Origin: Lwoffella lincolnii
GTDB taxonomy: Bacteria > Pseudomonadota > Gammaproteobacteria > Pseudomonadales > Moraxellaceae
Reading direction: 5' to 3'
NCBI RefSeq assembly: GCF_002014765.1
Contig: NZ_MUYT01000001.1
Coordinates: forward strand, 124,001 to 188,000
DNA: 64,000 nucleotides
Of this stretch, positions 29,046 to 37,705 are shown in pieces (the first letter of the stretch is position 1; every line of letters starts with the position of its first letter). The position numbers were made by a program, and so were the translations under genes. Below the pieces are notes generated by a model, which was given only the letters and a program-made list of their open reading frames with translations, did no database searches and had not been told where the DNA came from.

Positions 29046-29204
29046 ATGATAATAAAAGGGCATAAAATTGATTGGACATTTGCCATGCTTGCCATGACTT
29101 TTATAATGGCAGCGATTGTTTCTAATAATTTTGCATTCATGGGCGGAGTGATTATTTGCTTGATTTTTGGTATCAAGACAATAAAAAACAATTCTGGTCA
29201 TTAA
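29046..29204 (+). CDS. 52-residue two-helix membrane protein between nuoA and nuoB
   Basis: A short frame: MIIKGHKIDWTFAMLAMTF at the start, then two hydrophobic stretches separated by SNNF and a basic tail KTIKNNSGH. A near-perfect ribosome site AAGGAAGG (29035-29042) lies four bases before the ATG, which makes translation likely. The 355-bp gap between nuoA and nuoB holds nothing else. No family recognised. It is AT-rich, like the genes inserted after nuoB. It could be a small accessory membrane protein or the remnant of a larger insertion. Confidence 0.55.
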   Translation: MIIKGHKIDWTFAMLAMTFIMAAIVSNNFAFMGGVIICLIFGIKTIKNNSGH

Positions 29205-29335
29205 GACAGTGGAGCAGATGGCGATGATAAATCAAGAATTAAAATCTGATTTGCAACCCTAAAACAGTCATTTGGATAAATCCAAAACCAAATCTAAAAT
29301 AACGCCAGTTTATTAACCAGCAAATAAGACCTATT

Positions 29336-30019
29336 ATGAAATATACCCTAACTCGCCCAAACATGGATATTGCCATCAATGGAAGTGGTCAATATCCCCA
29401 CGCCACACGTCAAGTGGTAGATGATATCACCCAAGCCGAGGTGGATAAAAATGTTTTTTTGGGCAGATTGTCCGATTTGACACACAATCTTGCCAACTGG
29501 GGACGCAAAAACTCCTTATGGCCTTTTAACTTTGGCACAAGCTGTTGTTATGTGGAGTACGCCACGACCTTGACAGGCGTGCATGATTTGTCTCGTTTTG
29601 GGGCGGAGGTCATTCGTGCGTCTCCTCGCCAAGCTGATGTGATGATAGTGGCGGGGACTTGTTTTGTTAAAATGGCACCCGTGATACTCAGGCTGTATGA
29701 ACAAATGCTAGAACCCAAGTGGGTCATCTCCATGGGGGCGTGTGCCAATTCTGGCGGCATGTACGACATTTATTCGGTGGTACAGGGGGTGGATAAAATC
29801 TTGCCTGTGGATGTGTATGTTCCCGGGTGTCCGCCACGCCCTGAAGCACTCATCCAAGCCATCATGCTATTACAAGAGAGCATTCAAAAAGAACGCCGTC
29901 CACTGGGCATTCATCTTGACCAAGGGGTGTATCAGCCGATGATGATGCCAGAGCGAGATAGAAAACAAGCTGACCGCATTGCGGTAAAAAATTTAAGAAG
30001 TCCTGATGGGGTGGAGTGA
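29336..30019 (+). CDS. nuoB: NADH-quinone oxidoreductase subunit B
   Basis: A 227-residue subunit carrying cluster N2, the last iron-sulfur centre before quinone. The four Cys ligands are visible: the pair in FGTSCCYVEY, one in GTCFVK, one in VPGCPPRPEAL. N-terminus MKYTLTRPN is the Moraxellaceae form. No clear ribosome site. Normally nuoB is followed directly by nuoC or nuoCD; here four unrelated genes intervene. Confidence 0.95.
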   Translation: MKYTLTRPNMDIAINGSGQYPHATRQVVDDITQAEVDKNVFLGRLSDLTHNLANWGRKNSLWPFNFGTSCCYVEYATTLTGVHDLSRFGAEVIRASPRQADVMIVAGTCFVKMAPVILRLYEQMLEPKWVISMGACANSGGMYDIYSVVQGVDKILPVDVYVPGCPPRPEALIQAIMLLQESIQKERRPLGIHLDQGVYQPMMMPERDRKQADRIAVKNLRSPDGVE

Positions 30020-30106
30020 TATTCGTATCCTACGATGTTTGTGATTTATTGTGTCATTGGATTTTAGAAATTAACTTTACAGTCATAATAGAATGAGGAT
30101 TTATTA

Positions 30107-30874
30107 ATGAATGGTATTGTGTATACTCAGTCTGAAATAGCCAAAATGCAAGGTTGGTTAGGCGATATGGGGAGACAAATTTTAGGAAGATTTAATAGTG
30201 ATAATGCAAAACAAAAAGCATTGTTTCCATGTCTATTTGCTCGCAAGGCATTTGCCCAAGGCATGGTAAAATTTTTACCAATAGTTTATATGCAGGATAA
30301 GGCACAATATGATTTAGAGTGTTTTGCACAAGGTTTGAAAAATTACCTAGAATTAGCGATATCAGCTTGGGACGGAAAATTCAATACAGCCTACCCATTG
30401 TTGGTTGTGTTTGAACCTGTGCAAGGATATAGTCAAACCAAAGACTATCAAGATATCTTTGTCCAAGCCCTGCAATACTTGATTGATAATGATGAAAAAT
30501 CTTGGGTAGGAGAAATTCCGTTTAATCCAAATCAAGAGTTTTGGACAATGTGTTTTCATGGAGTGCAAATTTTTATTAATGTTAGCCATCCAAACCATCA
30601 TTTAAGATTAAGTAGAAACCTGTGTGATACTTTGATTTTGGTTATTAACCCAAGAGAGCGTTTTGATGTGTTTGCAGGAGATAATGAAGCTGGGTATGCC
30701 ATTAGGGAACAAATAAGAAAAAATATAGATAATTATGATTTAATTCCTAGAAGTCCTTTACTTGGTCATTATCAACTTGGAGAGTTGGAATGGGTTCAAT
30801 ATATGTTGCCTGTTACAAATGATGAAAAATCCATGCAATGCCCACTTTCTTTTGAAAGATACTATAAGAAATAA
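30107..30874 (+). CDS. YqcI/YcgG-family protein, possible heme-dependent N-hydroxylase
   Basis: A 255-residue soluble protein. It shows the YqcI/YcgG pattern: FPCLFARKAF (about 40-49), EFWTMCFHGVQIFINVS (about 144-160), HPNHHLRLSRN (161-171) and NPRERFD (181-187). Guanitoxin GntA, a heme-dependent N-hydroxylase, is annotated in this family, and I recall D-cycloserine DcsA, which hydroxylates arginine, as a similar heme enzyme; an N-oxygenase role here is inference. Ribosome site GAGGA precedes the ATG. First of four AT-rich genes lodged between nuoB and nuoCD, followed after 17 bp by an MFS transporter. The substrate is unknown. Confidence 0.7.
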   Translation: MNGIVYTQSEIAKMQGWLGDMGRQILGRFNSDNAKQKALFPCLFARKAFAQGMVKFLPIVYMQDKAQYDLECFAQGLKNYLELAISAWDGKFNTAYPLLVVFEPVQGYSQTKDYQDIFVQALQYLIDNDEKSWVGEIPFNPNQEFWTMCFHGVQIFINVSHPNHHLRLSRNLCDTLILVINPRERFDVFAGDNEAGYAIREQIRKNIDNYDLIPRSPLLGHYQLGELEWVQYMLPVTNDEKSMQCPLSFERYYKK

Positions 30875-30891
30875 AATGGAAAATAAATACT

Positions 30892-32052
30892 ATGGATTTA
30901 AGAAAATTCTACGGTGCTTTGATTGTTTTTTATTTTAGTGATATGGCATTGCTGATTATGGTAATTTGGTTGTCTTATCAGACAACCAAAAACCCTTTAA
31001 TTCTTGGATTGATATTATGTATTAGCACAATCATTCCTTTTTTACTAAAAAGAATTTCTAAAATTAATTTGCTGTCTCTGTCTATCCATAATTTAATGCT
31101 TTCACGCATTTTATTTTATTCCATTATTTTTATTTTGTCAGCACTTAATCCATCAATATATGGTTTTATTGGTCTTGCATTAATATCTGGATTATTGGGA
31201 GTTAGCATACTAAGTAATTATGAGACTTACAATAATCATCTTGTTGTTAATAACATTGTTTCTGCAAATAAGGCATCAAGATATATGCAAACCGTTATAC
31301 AGATTGGTGCATTTGGTGGGGCAATGATAGGAGGAATGCTATTAAATTATTTATCTTTTTTTTATTCAATGGCAAGTATTGTTTTAGTAGATATTGTTTT
31401 TGCCATTATTTTTATGATGTGGGCAAAAGATGGGTACTTTGCTCAAATAAAAATCGAAGAGAATAACAACAAACAAACTGTTAGTCAACTTTATTTTTTA
31501 GATAAAAAACAAATTTATTTGTTATGCTTTATATTAGGGTTTGTTGGTATTCATATTGTTAGTTTTAATTTAACGACACCAATTATATTTCAAGAAGTTA
31601 AACAATGGACTGCCCAAGATTTTGGTTTATCCAGTGCTTTTGCTGGTGTGGGAGCTTTTTGTGCAGTTTTTCCAAAAAGTAATGCCAAATATTGTTTGGT
31701 AATGGCAATATGTTTAATTTTTGCTGATTTAATATTTGTTACATCAAATATTAAGATGTTATCACTGGCTGTATGTTTTTTTATCGGATTTTTTATTAAT
31801 AGCATCAGGATACTGGTCAGAGAAAAGTTATCTTTATTGGCACAAAATACAGAACAAGCTGCTTTTATTGGTCAAATTAGTGCAGTATTTTATACCATAT
31901 TTCAGGCAGGTGCTAGTTTAATATTTGGTTATATATTAGCCAGCACATATCATGTCAATGTTGCTCAAATATTCTTACCATTAGTGGCATTGATTATTTT
32001 TGTGTTATATGTAAATAAATTTTTTATCAGTAGAACTTCCACCAACACATAA
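30892..32052 (+). CDS. MFS-type transporter
   Basis: A 386-residue membrane protein with about 11-12 hydrophobic helices and MFS-like organisation (two halves joined by a charged loop near 180-205, IKIEENNNKQTVSQ). Closest in style to MFS exporters; no substrate motif seen. It starts 17 bp after the YqcI/YcgG gene, with only a weak ribosome site, so it is probably translated with that gene. Strongly AT-rich with many TTA/ATA codons, unlike the flanking nuo genes. Likely exports the product of the neighbouring enzymes. Confidence 0.7.
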   Translation: MDLRKFYGALIVFYFSDMALLIMVIWLSYQTTKNPLILGLILCISTIIPFLLKRISKINLLSLSIHNLMLSRILFYSIIFILSALNPSIYGFIGLALISGLLGVSILSNYETYNNHLVVNNIVSANKASRYMQTVIQIGAFGGAMIGGMLLNYLSFFYSMASIVLVDIVFAIIFMMWAKDGYFAQIKIEENNNKQTVSQLYFLDKKQIYLLCFILGFVGIHIVSFNLTTPIIFQEVKQWTAQDFGLSSAFAGVGAFCAVFPKSNAKYCLVMAICLIFADLIFVTSNIKMLSLAVCFFIGFFINSIRILVREKLSLLAQNTEQAAFIGQISAVFYTIFQAGASLIFGYILASTYHVNVAQIFLPLVALIIFVLYVNKFFISRTSTNT

Positions 32053-32125
32053 TTTATGGCTAAATTTAAAAATTTTTATTAAAAGTCCAGTTGATAAAAA
32101 TCATGATTTATTAGGAGTATGGTTT

Positions 32126-33364
32126 ATGGATAAAGGTAAAATTTTAATTGTAGACCCTTTTTCTACTGGTACATTATATGCAGAAAAATTTCATAAGCTA
32201 GGCTATCAATGCTATGCGGTACTTGCTAATGATGATATGAATATGGACTATTTTAGTTTTGATGGTACTTATTTTATCAATAAGATGATTTACTCGGTGC
32301 AAGAATGTAAGGAAAAATTTTGTAGAGATGAAATCTTAGCGGTGGTTATTGGTGCAGAAACAGGCGTACTCATTGGTGAGCAACTGGCAGAATATTTTGG
32401 GGTGGCAGGAAATTCTGTGCGTAGTGGCTTAAAACGAAGAGATAAATTTATAATGCAAAATGCTTTAAAAGAAAGTGGTTTAAGGCATATAAAAAGCCAG
32501 CTTATCAATGCTGGCAGTGAATATTTTTTTGATAGTAAAAATGGTTATATTATTAAGCCTGTTAATTCAGCAGGCAGTGATGGTGTGATGTTTTTTGAAA
32601 ATAAAAAAACGCTGTCTAATTATATAAAAAATATTAACTGGGAAAAGATTAATGCGTTGGGAATAAAGAATGATGGTTATATTTTACAATCATTTGAAAC
32701 TGGTGATGAATTTGTTGTGGATATGATTGTACAAGATGATAATATTTTTATTTGTAGTTTATGTGTTTATAAAAAAGGTCATCACAATGGCAGTAAGTTT
32801 GTTTATGAAAATATGCAGATGTTAGATATTGAAAATAAAGAATATCAAGCCATCATTCAATATGCAATACAGTGTATAAAAGCATTGGAAGTTAAATTTG
32901 GAGCGGTACATATGGAGTTATTGGCAAAATCAAGTACCGATGGATATGTCAATCCAGTAATGATTGAAATGGGGGCAAGACTGCACGGAGGAGTTGCCCC
33001 CATCATCTTTGAAAAATGCTACAAACCGAACTTACTTGAATTGAGTGTGGCAAATTATTTAAAACAAGATTTGAAAAATTTTTATGAAACAATAAAAGGT
33101 GATGTATTTTATTCAAAAATTTTAAATAAAGCCAAAGTGGTATTTTTGATTAATCATAAAAAGAAAAGTAAATTAGATAAGACGGTATTTCTATCAAAAA
33201 TTAAAAATTTACCTAGTTTTTATGAGGTAAAAATTATTAATAATGATATATTGCCTATAACAGTAGACTTATTAACTTGTCCTGTTTTGGTGTGTCTGGT
33301 TGGAGAAACATCTGATATTGATGAGTCTAAATTAAGAATAATGTTTAATGAGAGTATTTGTTGA
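32126..33364 (+). CDS. ATP-grasp ligase, L-amino-acid ligase-like
   Basis: A 412-residue enzyme. N-terminal pre-ATP-grasp part (ILIVDPFSTGTLYA, then VVIGAETGVLIGEQLA), ATP-binding lysine in YIIKPVNSAGSDGVMF (about 141-156), FVVDM (196-200), and metal ligands in HMEL (262-265) and VMIEMGARLHGG (278-289). This resembles the BacD/RizA-like ligases that join amino acids through an acyl phosphate. The C-terminal region (LPSFYEV, ITVDLLTCPVLVCLVG) is typical of a subgroup of stand-alone ATP-grasp proteins in small clusters. AGGAG precedes the ATG. Together with the N-hydroxylase-like gene it suggests synthesis of a modified dipeptide or amide; substrates unknown. Confidence 0.75.
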   Translation: MDKGKILIVDPFSTGTLYAEKFHKLGYQCYAVLANDDMNMDYFSFDGTYFINKMIYSVQECKEKFCRDEILAVVIGAETGVLIGEQLAEYFGVAGNSVRSGLKRRDKFIMQNALKESGLRHIKSQLINAGSEYFFDSKNGYIIKPVNSAGSDGVMFFENKKTLSNYIKNINWEKINALGIKNDGYILQSFETGDEFVVDMIVQDDNIFICSLCVYKKGHHNGSKFVYENMQMLDIENKEYQAIIQYAIQCIKALEVKFGAVHMELLAKSSTDGYVNPVMIEMGARLHGGVAPIIFEKCYKPNLLELSVANYLKQDLKNFYETIKGDVFYSKILNKAKVVFLINHKKKSKLDKTVFLSKIKNLPSFYEVKIINNDILPITVDLLTCPVLVCLVGETSDIDESKLRIMFNESIC

Positions 33365-33503
33365 TTTATATTATTGATAATTTCATCTCATCATATTTTA
33401 ATGCAAGATGATGAGTATCGCTTCATAAATGAAAGATTTGGTGGAATTTTTGTTTCTGGTAATAAAAACCCCTCTATGTGGCAACAATTATGGAGAAGGG
33501 AAT

Positions 33504-34436
33504 ATGTCTAAAATTATGCTGGGGGTTTTATTGGCATTATCAGCTGCTGCTCTTAATGCGTCCATTGGGATATTTAGTAAGGTTTTGCTGCAAAATGGCT
33601 TAATTCCACAAGACATTGCTTTTTTTAAGACGGTTTGTGCTTTTGTGATATTAAGTTTTATTTTAATTAACAAGCCATTATCGGTACAAAAAAAAGAGAT
33701 TGTCAATGCTGAAATAACATCGGATTTAAATTGGTTAAATCTACTGACCAAAATAGTCATCTGTGCATTTTTAGGTATTTTTGTGCTATTTTTCTTTGAA
33801 ACAACCGCTTATCAATACGGTTTTGCATCAAATGTTGTGGTTGTTTTAATGGCTTCTGCTTCTGTTTTTGCGTTATTATTTGGAAGAATGTTATTAAATG
33901 AGAAACTAACAATTGCTGCTATTTTGGGGACATTGTTGGCAATTGTTGGAATATTCTTGATATCTTGGTCTGGTGGCAGTAATTTAACCATGTTGCTAAA
34001 TGCAATCATTGCAGGTAGTGGCTATGGTGTGTTTTCAGTTTTGGTAAAAAAATTCTCGTTAAATGGTGGGATTTATTTAACAAGATTATTTATGATGTTT
34101 GGTGGTGTGTATTTGTTTTTTCCCTATTTAAATAACAGACATCATATTGATTGGAATGCTTTGATTGTGATGAATGTATTGGCATTGGCTCTACTGCCTA
34201 CCATATTGGGATTTTATTGTACAACTAAGGCTTTAAATTATTTGACAGCAGCAAAAGTGCAGGTAACTGAATTATCTGAGCCTATTTTTGCGGTTGTGAT
34301 GGCTTGGGTATTTTTACATGAATTACCAACCCATCAGTTTTTTGTTGGGGCAATTTTTATTGTCATGGGCATTGTTCTGATTAACCAAATGCACCAAGGT
34401 TTATTATCCCAAATAGGCAAACAAATGAGCAAATAA
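33504..34436 (+). CDS. EamA/DMT-family transporter
   Basis: A 310-residue protein with ten hydrophobic helices in two EamA repeats (conserved end of repeat in LNEKLTIAAILGTLLAIVGI and FLHELPTHQFFVGAIFIVMG; both are typical). These transporters often export amino acids or metabolites. ATG 33504 is chosen for its GGAGAAGGG site (33492-33500); an in-frame ATG at 33429 would add 25 non-membrane residues. It follows the ATP-grasp gene after 139 bp and precedes nuoCD by 75 bp. Last gene of the inserted block and probably a second export or uptake route. Confidence 0.8.
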   Translation: MSKIMLGVLLALSAAALNASIGIFSKVLLQNGLIPQDIAFFKTVCAFVILSFILINKPLSVQKKEIVNAEITSDLNWLNLLTKIVICAFLGIFVLFFFETTAYQYGFASNVVVVLMASASVFALLFGRMLLNEKLTIAAILGTLLAIVGIFLISWSGGSNLTMLLNAIIAGSGYGVFSVLVKKFSLNGGIYLTRLFMMFGGVYLFFPYLNNRHHIDWNALIVMNVLALALLPTILGFYCTTKALNYLTAAKVQVTELSEPIFAVVMAWVFLHELPTHQFFVGAIFIVMGIVLINQMHQGLLSQIGKQMSK

Positions 34437-34511
34437 ATTCATTGGTAAAGGCAAATATCAGGTTTATTAGGTTTGATAAATGAACAAACGCAAATATAAA
34501 AAGTTGGCATT

Positions 34512-36260
34512 ATGAGCATTCACCACATTCACGATTTTGATGTTTTAAATCAGCTAAACGCTAAGTTTGAAAATCTTGTTATCCAAGAAACGGCAGACGC
34601 CATACCAACCATTTGGGTGGCTTGTGATGAGCTGCTTGATGTTTTGCTGTTTTTACGCACATTGCCCAAGCCCTTTGTTATGCTTGTGGATTTGTCCGCC
34701 ATTGATGAGCGTTTGCGTCAGTACCGCCATGGCTTGCCTGACAGCGATTTTACGGTGTTTTATCATCTGATGAGCTTGGAGCGAAATTCAGACATTCGCA
34801 TTAAGGTTGCTTTAAAAGAAGGTGAGCATGTTCCATCTGCGACCAAGATTTATCCCAATGCCAACTGGTATGAGCGTGAGGTGTGGGACATGTTTGGGGT
34901 GGTGTTTGATGGGCATCCGCACCTGACACGCATTTTATTGCCCAAATATTGGGAGGGACACCCATTACGCAAAGAATATCACGCACGAGCCACCGAATTT
35001 ACGCCCTATTTTTTAAACACCGCCAAACAAGAGTTTGAGCAAGAGAACTTACGCTTTGTGCCAGAAGAGTGGGGCATGAAACGCTCTGGGCGTGATGAGG
35101 ATTTTATGTTTTTAAACATCGGGCCAAACCACCCATCTGCTCATGGGGCGTTTCGTTTGGTGTTGCAGCTTGATGGTGAGGAGATTGTGGATTGTATCCC
35201 TGACATTGGCTATCATCACCGTGGGGCGGAGAAGATGGCGGAGCGTCAGACTTGGCATTCGTTCATTCCTTATACCGACCGCATTGATTATTTGGGTGGG
35301 GTGATGAATGAGCTGCCTTACATCATGGCGGTGGAGAAACTGGCAGGCATTAGCACCCCTGAGCGTGCCAATGTCATTCGCATTATGATGAGTGAGTTTT
35401 TTAGGATTACCAATAACCTGCTTTATTGGGGTACATTTATCCAAGACGCTGGTGGCATGACCCCTGTGTTTTATATGTTTGCTGACCGTCAAAAGGCGTA
35501 TGATGTCATAGAAGCGGTAACAGGCTATCGCATGCACCCTGCGTGGTTTCGGATAGGCGGTACGGCTCACGATTTGCCAAATGGCTGGCAGCGGTTGGTG
35601 CGTGAATTTTTGGACTGGATGCCAAAACGCCTTGATGAATATGTCAAGGCAACCATGACCAATAGTGTGCTAAAAGGACGCACGCAAAATGTCGCCCAAT
35701 ATGATGCCAAACATGCCCTAGCATGGGGCGTAACAGGGGCAGGACTAAGGGCGACGGGCATTGAGTTTGATTTGCGTAAAGCGAGACCGTATTTGGGTTA
35801 TGAAAACTTTGAGTTTGATATTCCAGTGTTTTATAACGGCGATGCTTATGACCGCTGTTTGGTCAAAATTGAAGAGATTCGCCAAAGTCTACGCATCATT
35901 GAACAATGCCTAAATAACATGCCATCTGGGGCATATAAGGCTGACCACCCATTGGCTGTGCCACCACCAAAAGAGCGTACCTTACAAGACATTGAAACGC
36001 TGATTAACCATTTTGTATCAGTATCATGGGGACCTGTCATGCCAGCAGGAGAGTCGGCGTGCATGGTAGAGGGGGTTAAGGGGCTTAACAGCTATTATGT
36101 CATATCCGATAAATCCACCATGAGCTATCGCACACGCATTCGCACGCCAACCTTTGCCCATTTGCAACAGATGCCCAGCGTGATTAACGGCTCTTTGGTG
36201 TCTGATGCGATTATTTATTTGGCAAGCATTGATATTGTGATGGCGGATTGTGATAGGTAA
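34512..36260 (+). CDS. nuoCD: NADH-quinone oxidoreductase fused subunit C/D
   Basis: A 582-residue fusion: an N-terminal NuoC part (to about 180; WYEREVWDMFGVVFDGHPHL) and a NuoD part with NIGPNHPSAHGAFR, GYHHRGAEKMAE and a C-terminal ending ASIDIVMADCDR. NuoD lines the quinone pocket next to NuoB. The C/D fusion is normal for enterobacteria and Moraxellaceae. The gene returns to the base composition of nuoB after the AT-rich block. Confidence 0.96.
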   Translation: MSIHHIHDFDVLNQLNAKFENLVIQETADAIPTIWVACDELLDVLLFLRTLPKPFVMLVDLSAIDERLRQYRHGLPDSDFTVFYHLMSLERNSDIRIKVALKEGEHVPSATKIYPNANWYEREVWDMFGVVFDGHPHLTRILLPKYWEGHPLRKEYHARATEFTPYFLNTAKQEFEQENLRFVPEEWGMKRSGRDEDFMFLNIGPNHPSAHGAFRLVLQLDGEEIVDCIPDIGYHHRGAEKMAERQTWHSFIPYTDRIDYLGGVMNELPYIMAVEKLAGISTPERANVIRIMMSEFFRITNNLLYWGTFIQDAGGMTPVFYMFADRQKAYDVIEAVTGYRMHPAWFRIGGTAHDLPNGWQRLVREFLDWMPKRLDEYVKATMTNSVLKGRTQNVAQYDAKHALAWGVTGAGLRATGIEFDLRKARPYLGYENFEFDIPVFYNGDAYDRCLVKIEEIRQSLRIIEQCLNNMPSGAYKADHPLAVPPPKERTLQDIETLINHFVSVSWGPVMPAGESACMVEGVKGLNSYYVISDKSTMSYRTRIRTPTFAHLQQMPSVINGSLVSDAIIYLASIDIVMADCDR

Positions 36261-36339
36261 CTGCCTTTTCGTCAAAGATTGATGGTGATTTAAAAATTGC
36301 TCTAAGAGTTATTAAAATGGGCATTTATAAAGGACGGTC

Positions 36340-37107
36340 ATGCAAGAAATAATACAATCTATTGTTTTTATTGCTGCCGCCATACTGCACGGAATTACAG
36401 GCATGGGGTTTCCGATGCTCGGTACAACCGCATTGGCTTTTATCATGCCATTGTCTAAGGTTGTTGCCTTGGTGGCATTACCAAGCCTGTTAATGAGCTT
36501 GTTGGTTCTATGTAGTAATAACAAAAAGGGTTTTTACCAAGAGATTGTTTATTATTTAAAAACCTATAAATTGCTTGCTATTGGTAGTGTCGTTGGCAGC
36601 ATTTTGGGGGTAAAGCTGCTTTTGATACTTCCAGTGTCTTGGCTGTTTTTACTGATGGCAATCATTACATTGTATTATTCTGTCAATGGCATTTTAAATG
36701 TATGTGCAAAAGCAAAAAATATTCAAGTGGTTGCCAATAATAAGAATATGGTTCTGTTTGGGTTTTTGGCAGGCATTATTGGTGGTTCAACCAATGCCAT
36801 GTCCCCCATATTGTTAATATTTTTGCTGAGTGAAACAGAGAATAAAAATCGCATCGCAAAAGCAAGCAATCTATGCTATCTTTTGGCGAAAATTGTTCAA
36901 ATATATATGCTAAAAGACCAGTATTGGTTATTAAATAAGAGTGAATACGGTTTAATATTTTTACTGTCCGTATTGTCTATTATTGGATTGTATGTTGGCA
37001 TTTGGTTAAGAGCTAAGATTAGCCCAAATTTTTTTAAAATGTTAATTTTTATTGTTTTATTGGTATTGGCTCTAAAAATTGGGCATTCAGGTTTGATTAA
37101 ACTTTAA
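36340..37107 (+). CDS. TauE/SafE-family permease inserted before nuoE
   Basis: A 255-residue membrane protein with about eight helices and the duplicated TauE/SafE organisation (ILHGITGMGFPMLGTTALAF in the first half, GFLAGIIGGSTNAMSPILLI in the second). Members move sulfite, sulfoacetate or other organic anions; substrate here unknown. AAGGA precedes the ATG. It lies between nuoCD and nuoE in the same direction, 79 bp after nuoCD, and is AT-rich like the block after nuoB, so it looks like a separate insertion into the operon. Confidence 0.8.
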   Translation: MQEIIQSIVFIAAAILHGITGMGFPMLGTTALAFIMPLSKVVALVALPSLLMSLLVLCSNNKKGFYQEIVYYLKTYKLLAIGSVVGSILGVKLLLILPVSWLFLLMAIITLYYSVNGILNVCAKAKNIQVVANNKNMVLFGFLAGIIGGSTNAMSPILLIFLLSETENKNRIAKASNLCYLLAKIVQIYMLKDQYWLLNKSEYGLIFLLSVLSIIGLYVGIWLRAKISPNFFKMLIFIVLLVLALKIGHSGLIKL

Positions 37108-37195
37108 TTCATTATTAAATGCCTTAACTCATTATTAAATATCGTTATTAAATCATTGGCACAATGTTTTAGAATTTTAAATGCAAAAGGTTACC

Positions 37196-37705
37196 ATGAA
37201 AATTGTTACCGACAAAACCCCCAAAGTGGACATTCACGCCATTTTAACGCCCCAAGAAATTGATGGCATTCATCATCACATTCATCACTACCCACAGCCC
37301 CGTGCCGCGGTGCTTGATGCCCTAAAACTGGTACAAAAACGCCATGGCTGGGTCAATGATGCCCAAGTGGCCGCCATTGCCAATATGCTTGGCATCAGTG
37401 TGGCAGATGTTGAGGGGGTGGCGACATTTTTTAATCGCATTTATCGCTTGCCTGTTGGGCGACATGTGATTTTGGTTTGTGATAGCATTGCTTGCTATTT
37501 GACAGGTTATGAGACGCTTTTGGCTGAGTTTAAGGCACAGCTGGGCATTGAGTTTGGGCAAACCACAGCTGATGGCAGGTTTACCCTGTTGCCAATTTGT
37601 TGTTTGGGAAATTGTGATAAAGGGGCAAGTGTGCTGATAGATGAAGACACTTATGGCCCTGTGCTGCCGTCTGAGGTCGGTCTATTATTGGAGCAATATG
37701 TATGA
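37196..37705 (+). CDS. nuoE: NADH-quinone oxidoreductase subunit E
   Basis: About 169 residues with cluster N1a: CDSIAC and CCLGNCDKG supply the four Cys. ATG 37196 is preferred because AAAGG (37186-37190) fits it; ATG 37181 would add five residues. It overlaps nuoF by four bases (ATGA). With NuoF and NuoG it forms the NADH-oxidising arm. Confidence 0.93.
   Translation: MKIVTDKTPKVDIHAILTPQEIDGIHHHIHHYPQPRAAVLDALKLVQKRHGWVNDAQVAAIANMLGISVADVEGVATFFNRIYRLPVGRHVILVCDSIACYLTGYETLLAEFKAQLGIEFGQTTADGRFTLLPICCLGNCDKGASVLIDEDTYGPVLPSEVGLLLEQYV

Noticed and set aside
33387..33415. Inverted repeat CTCATCAT/ATGATGAG between the ATP-grasp and EamA genes, as a terminator.
   Set aside because: The stem is AT-rich with a 13-base loop and no T run, too weak to end transcription.
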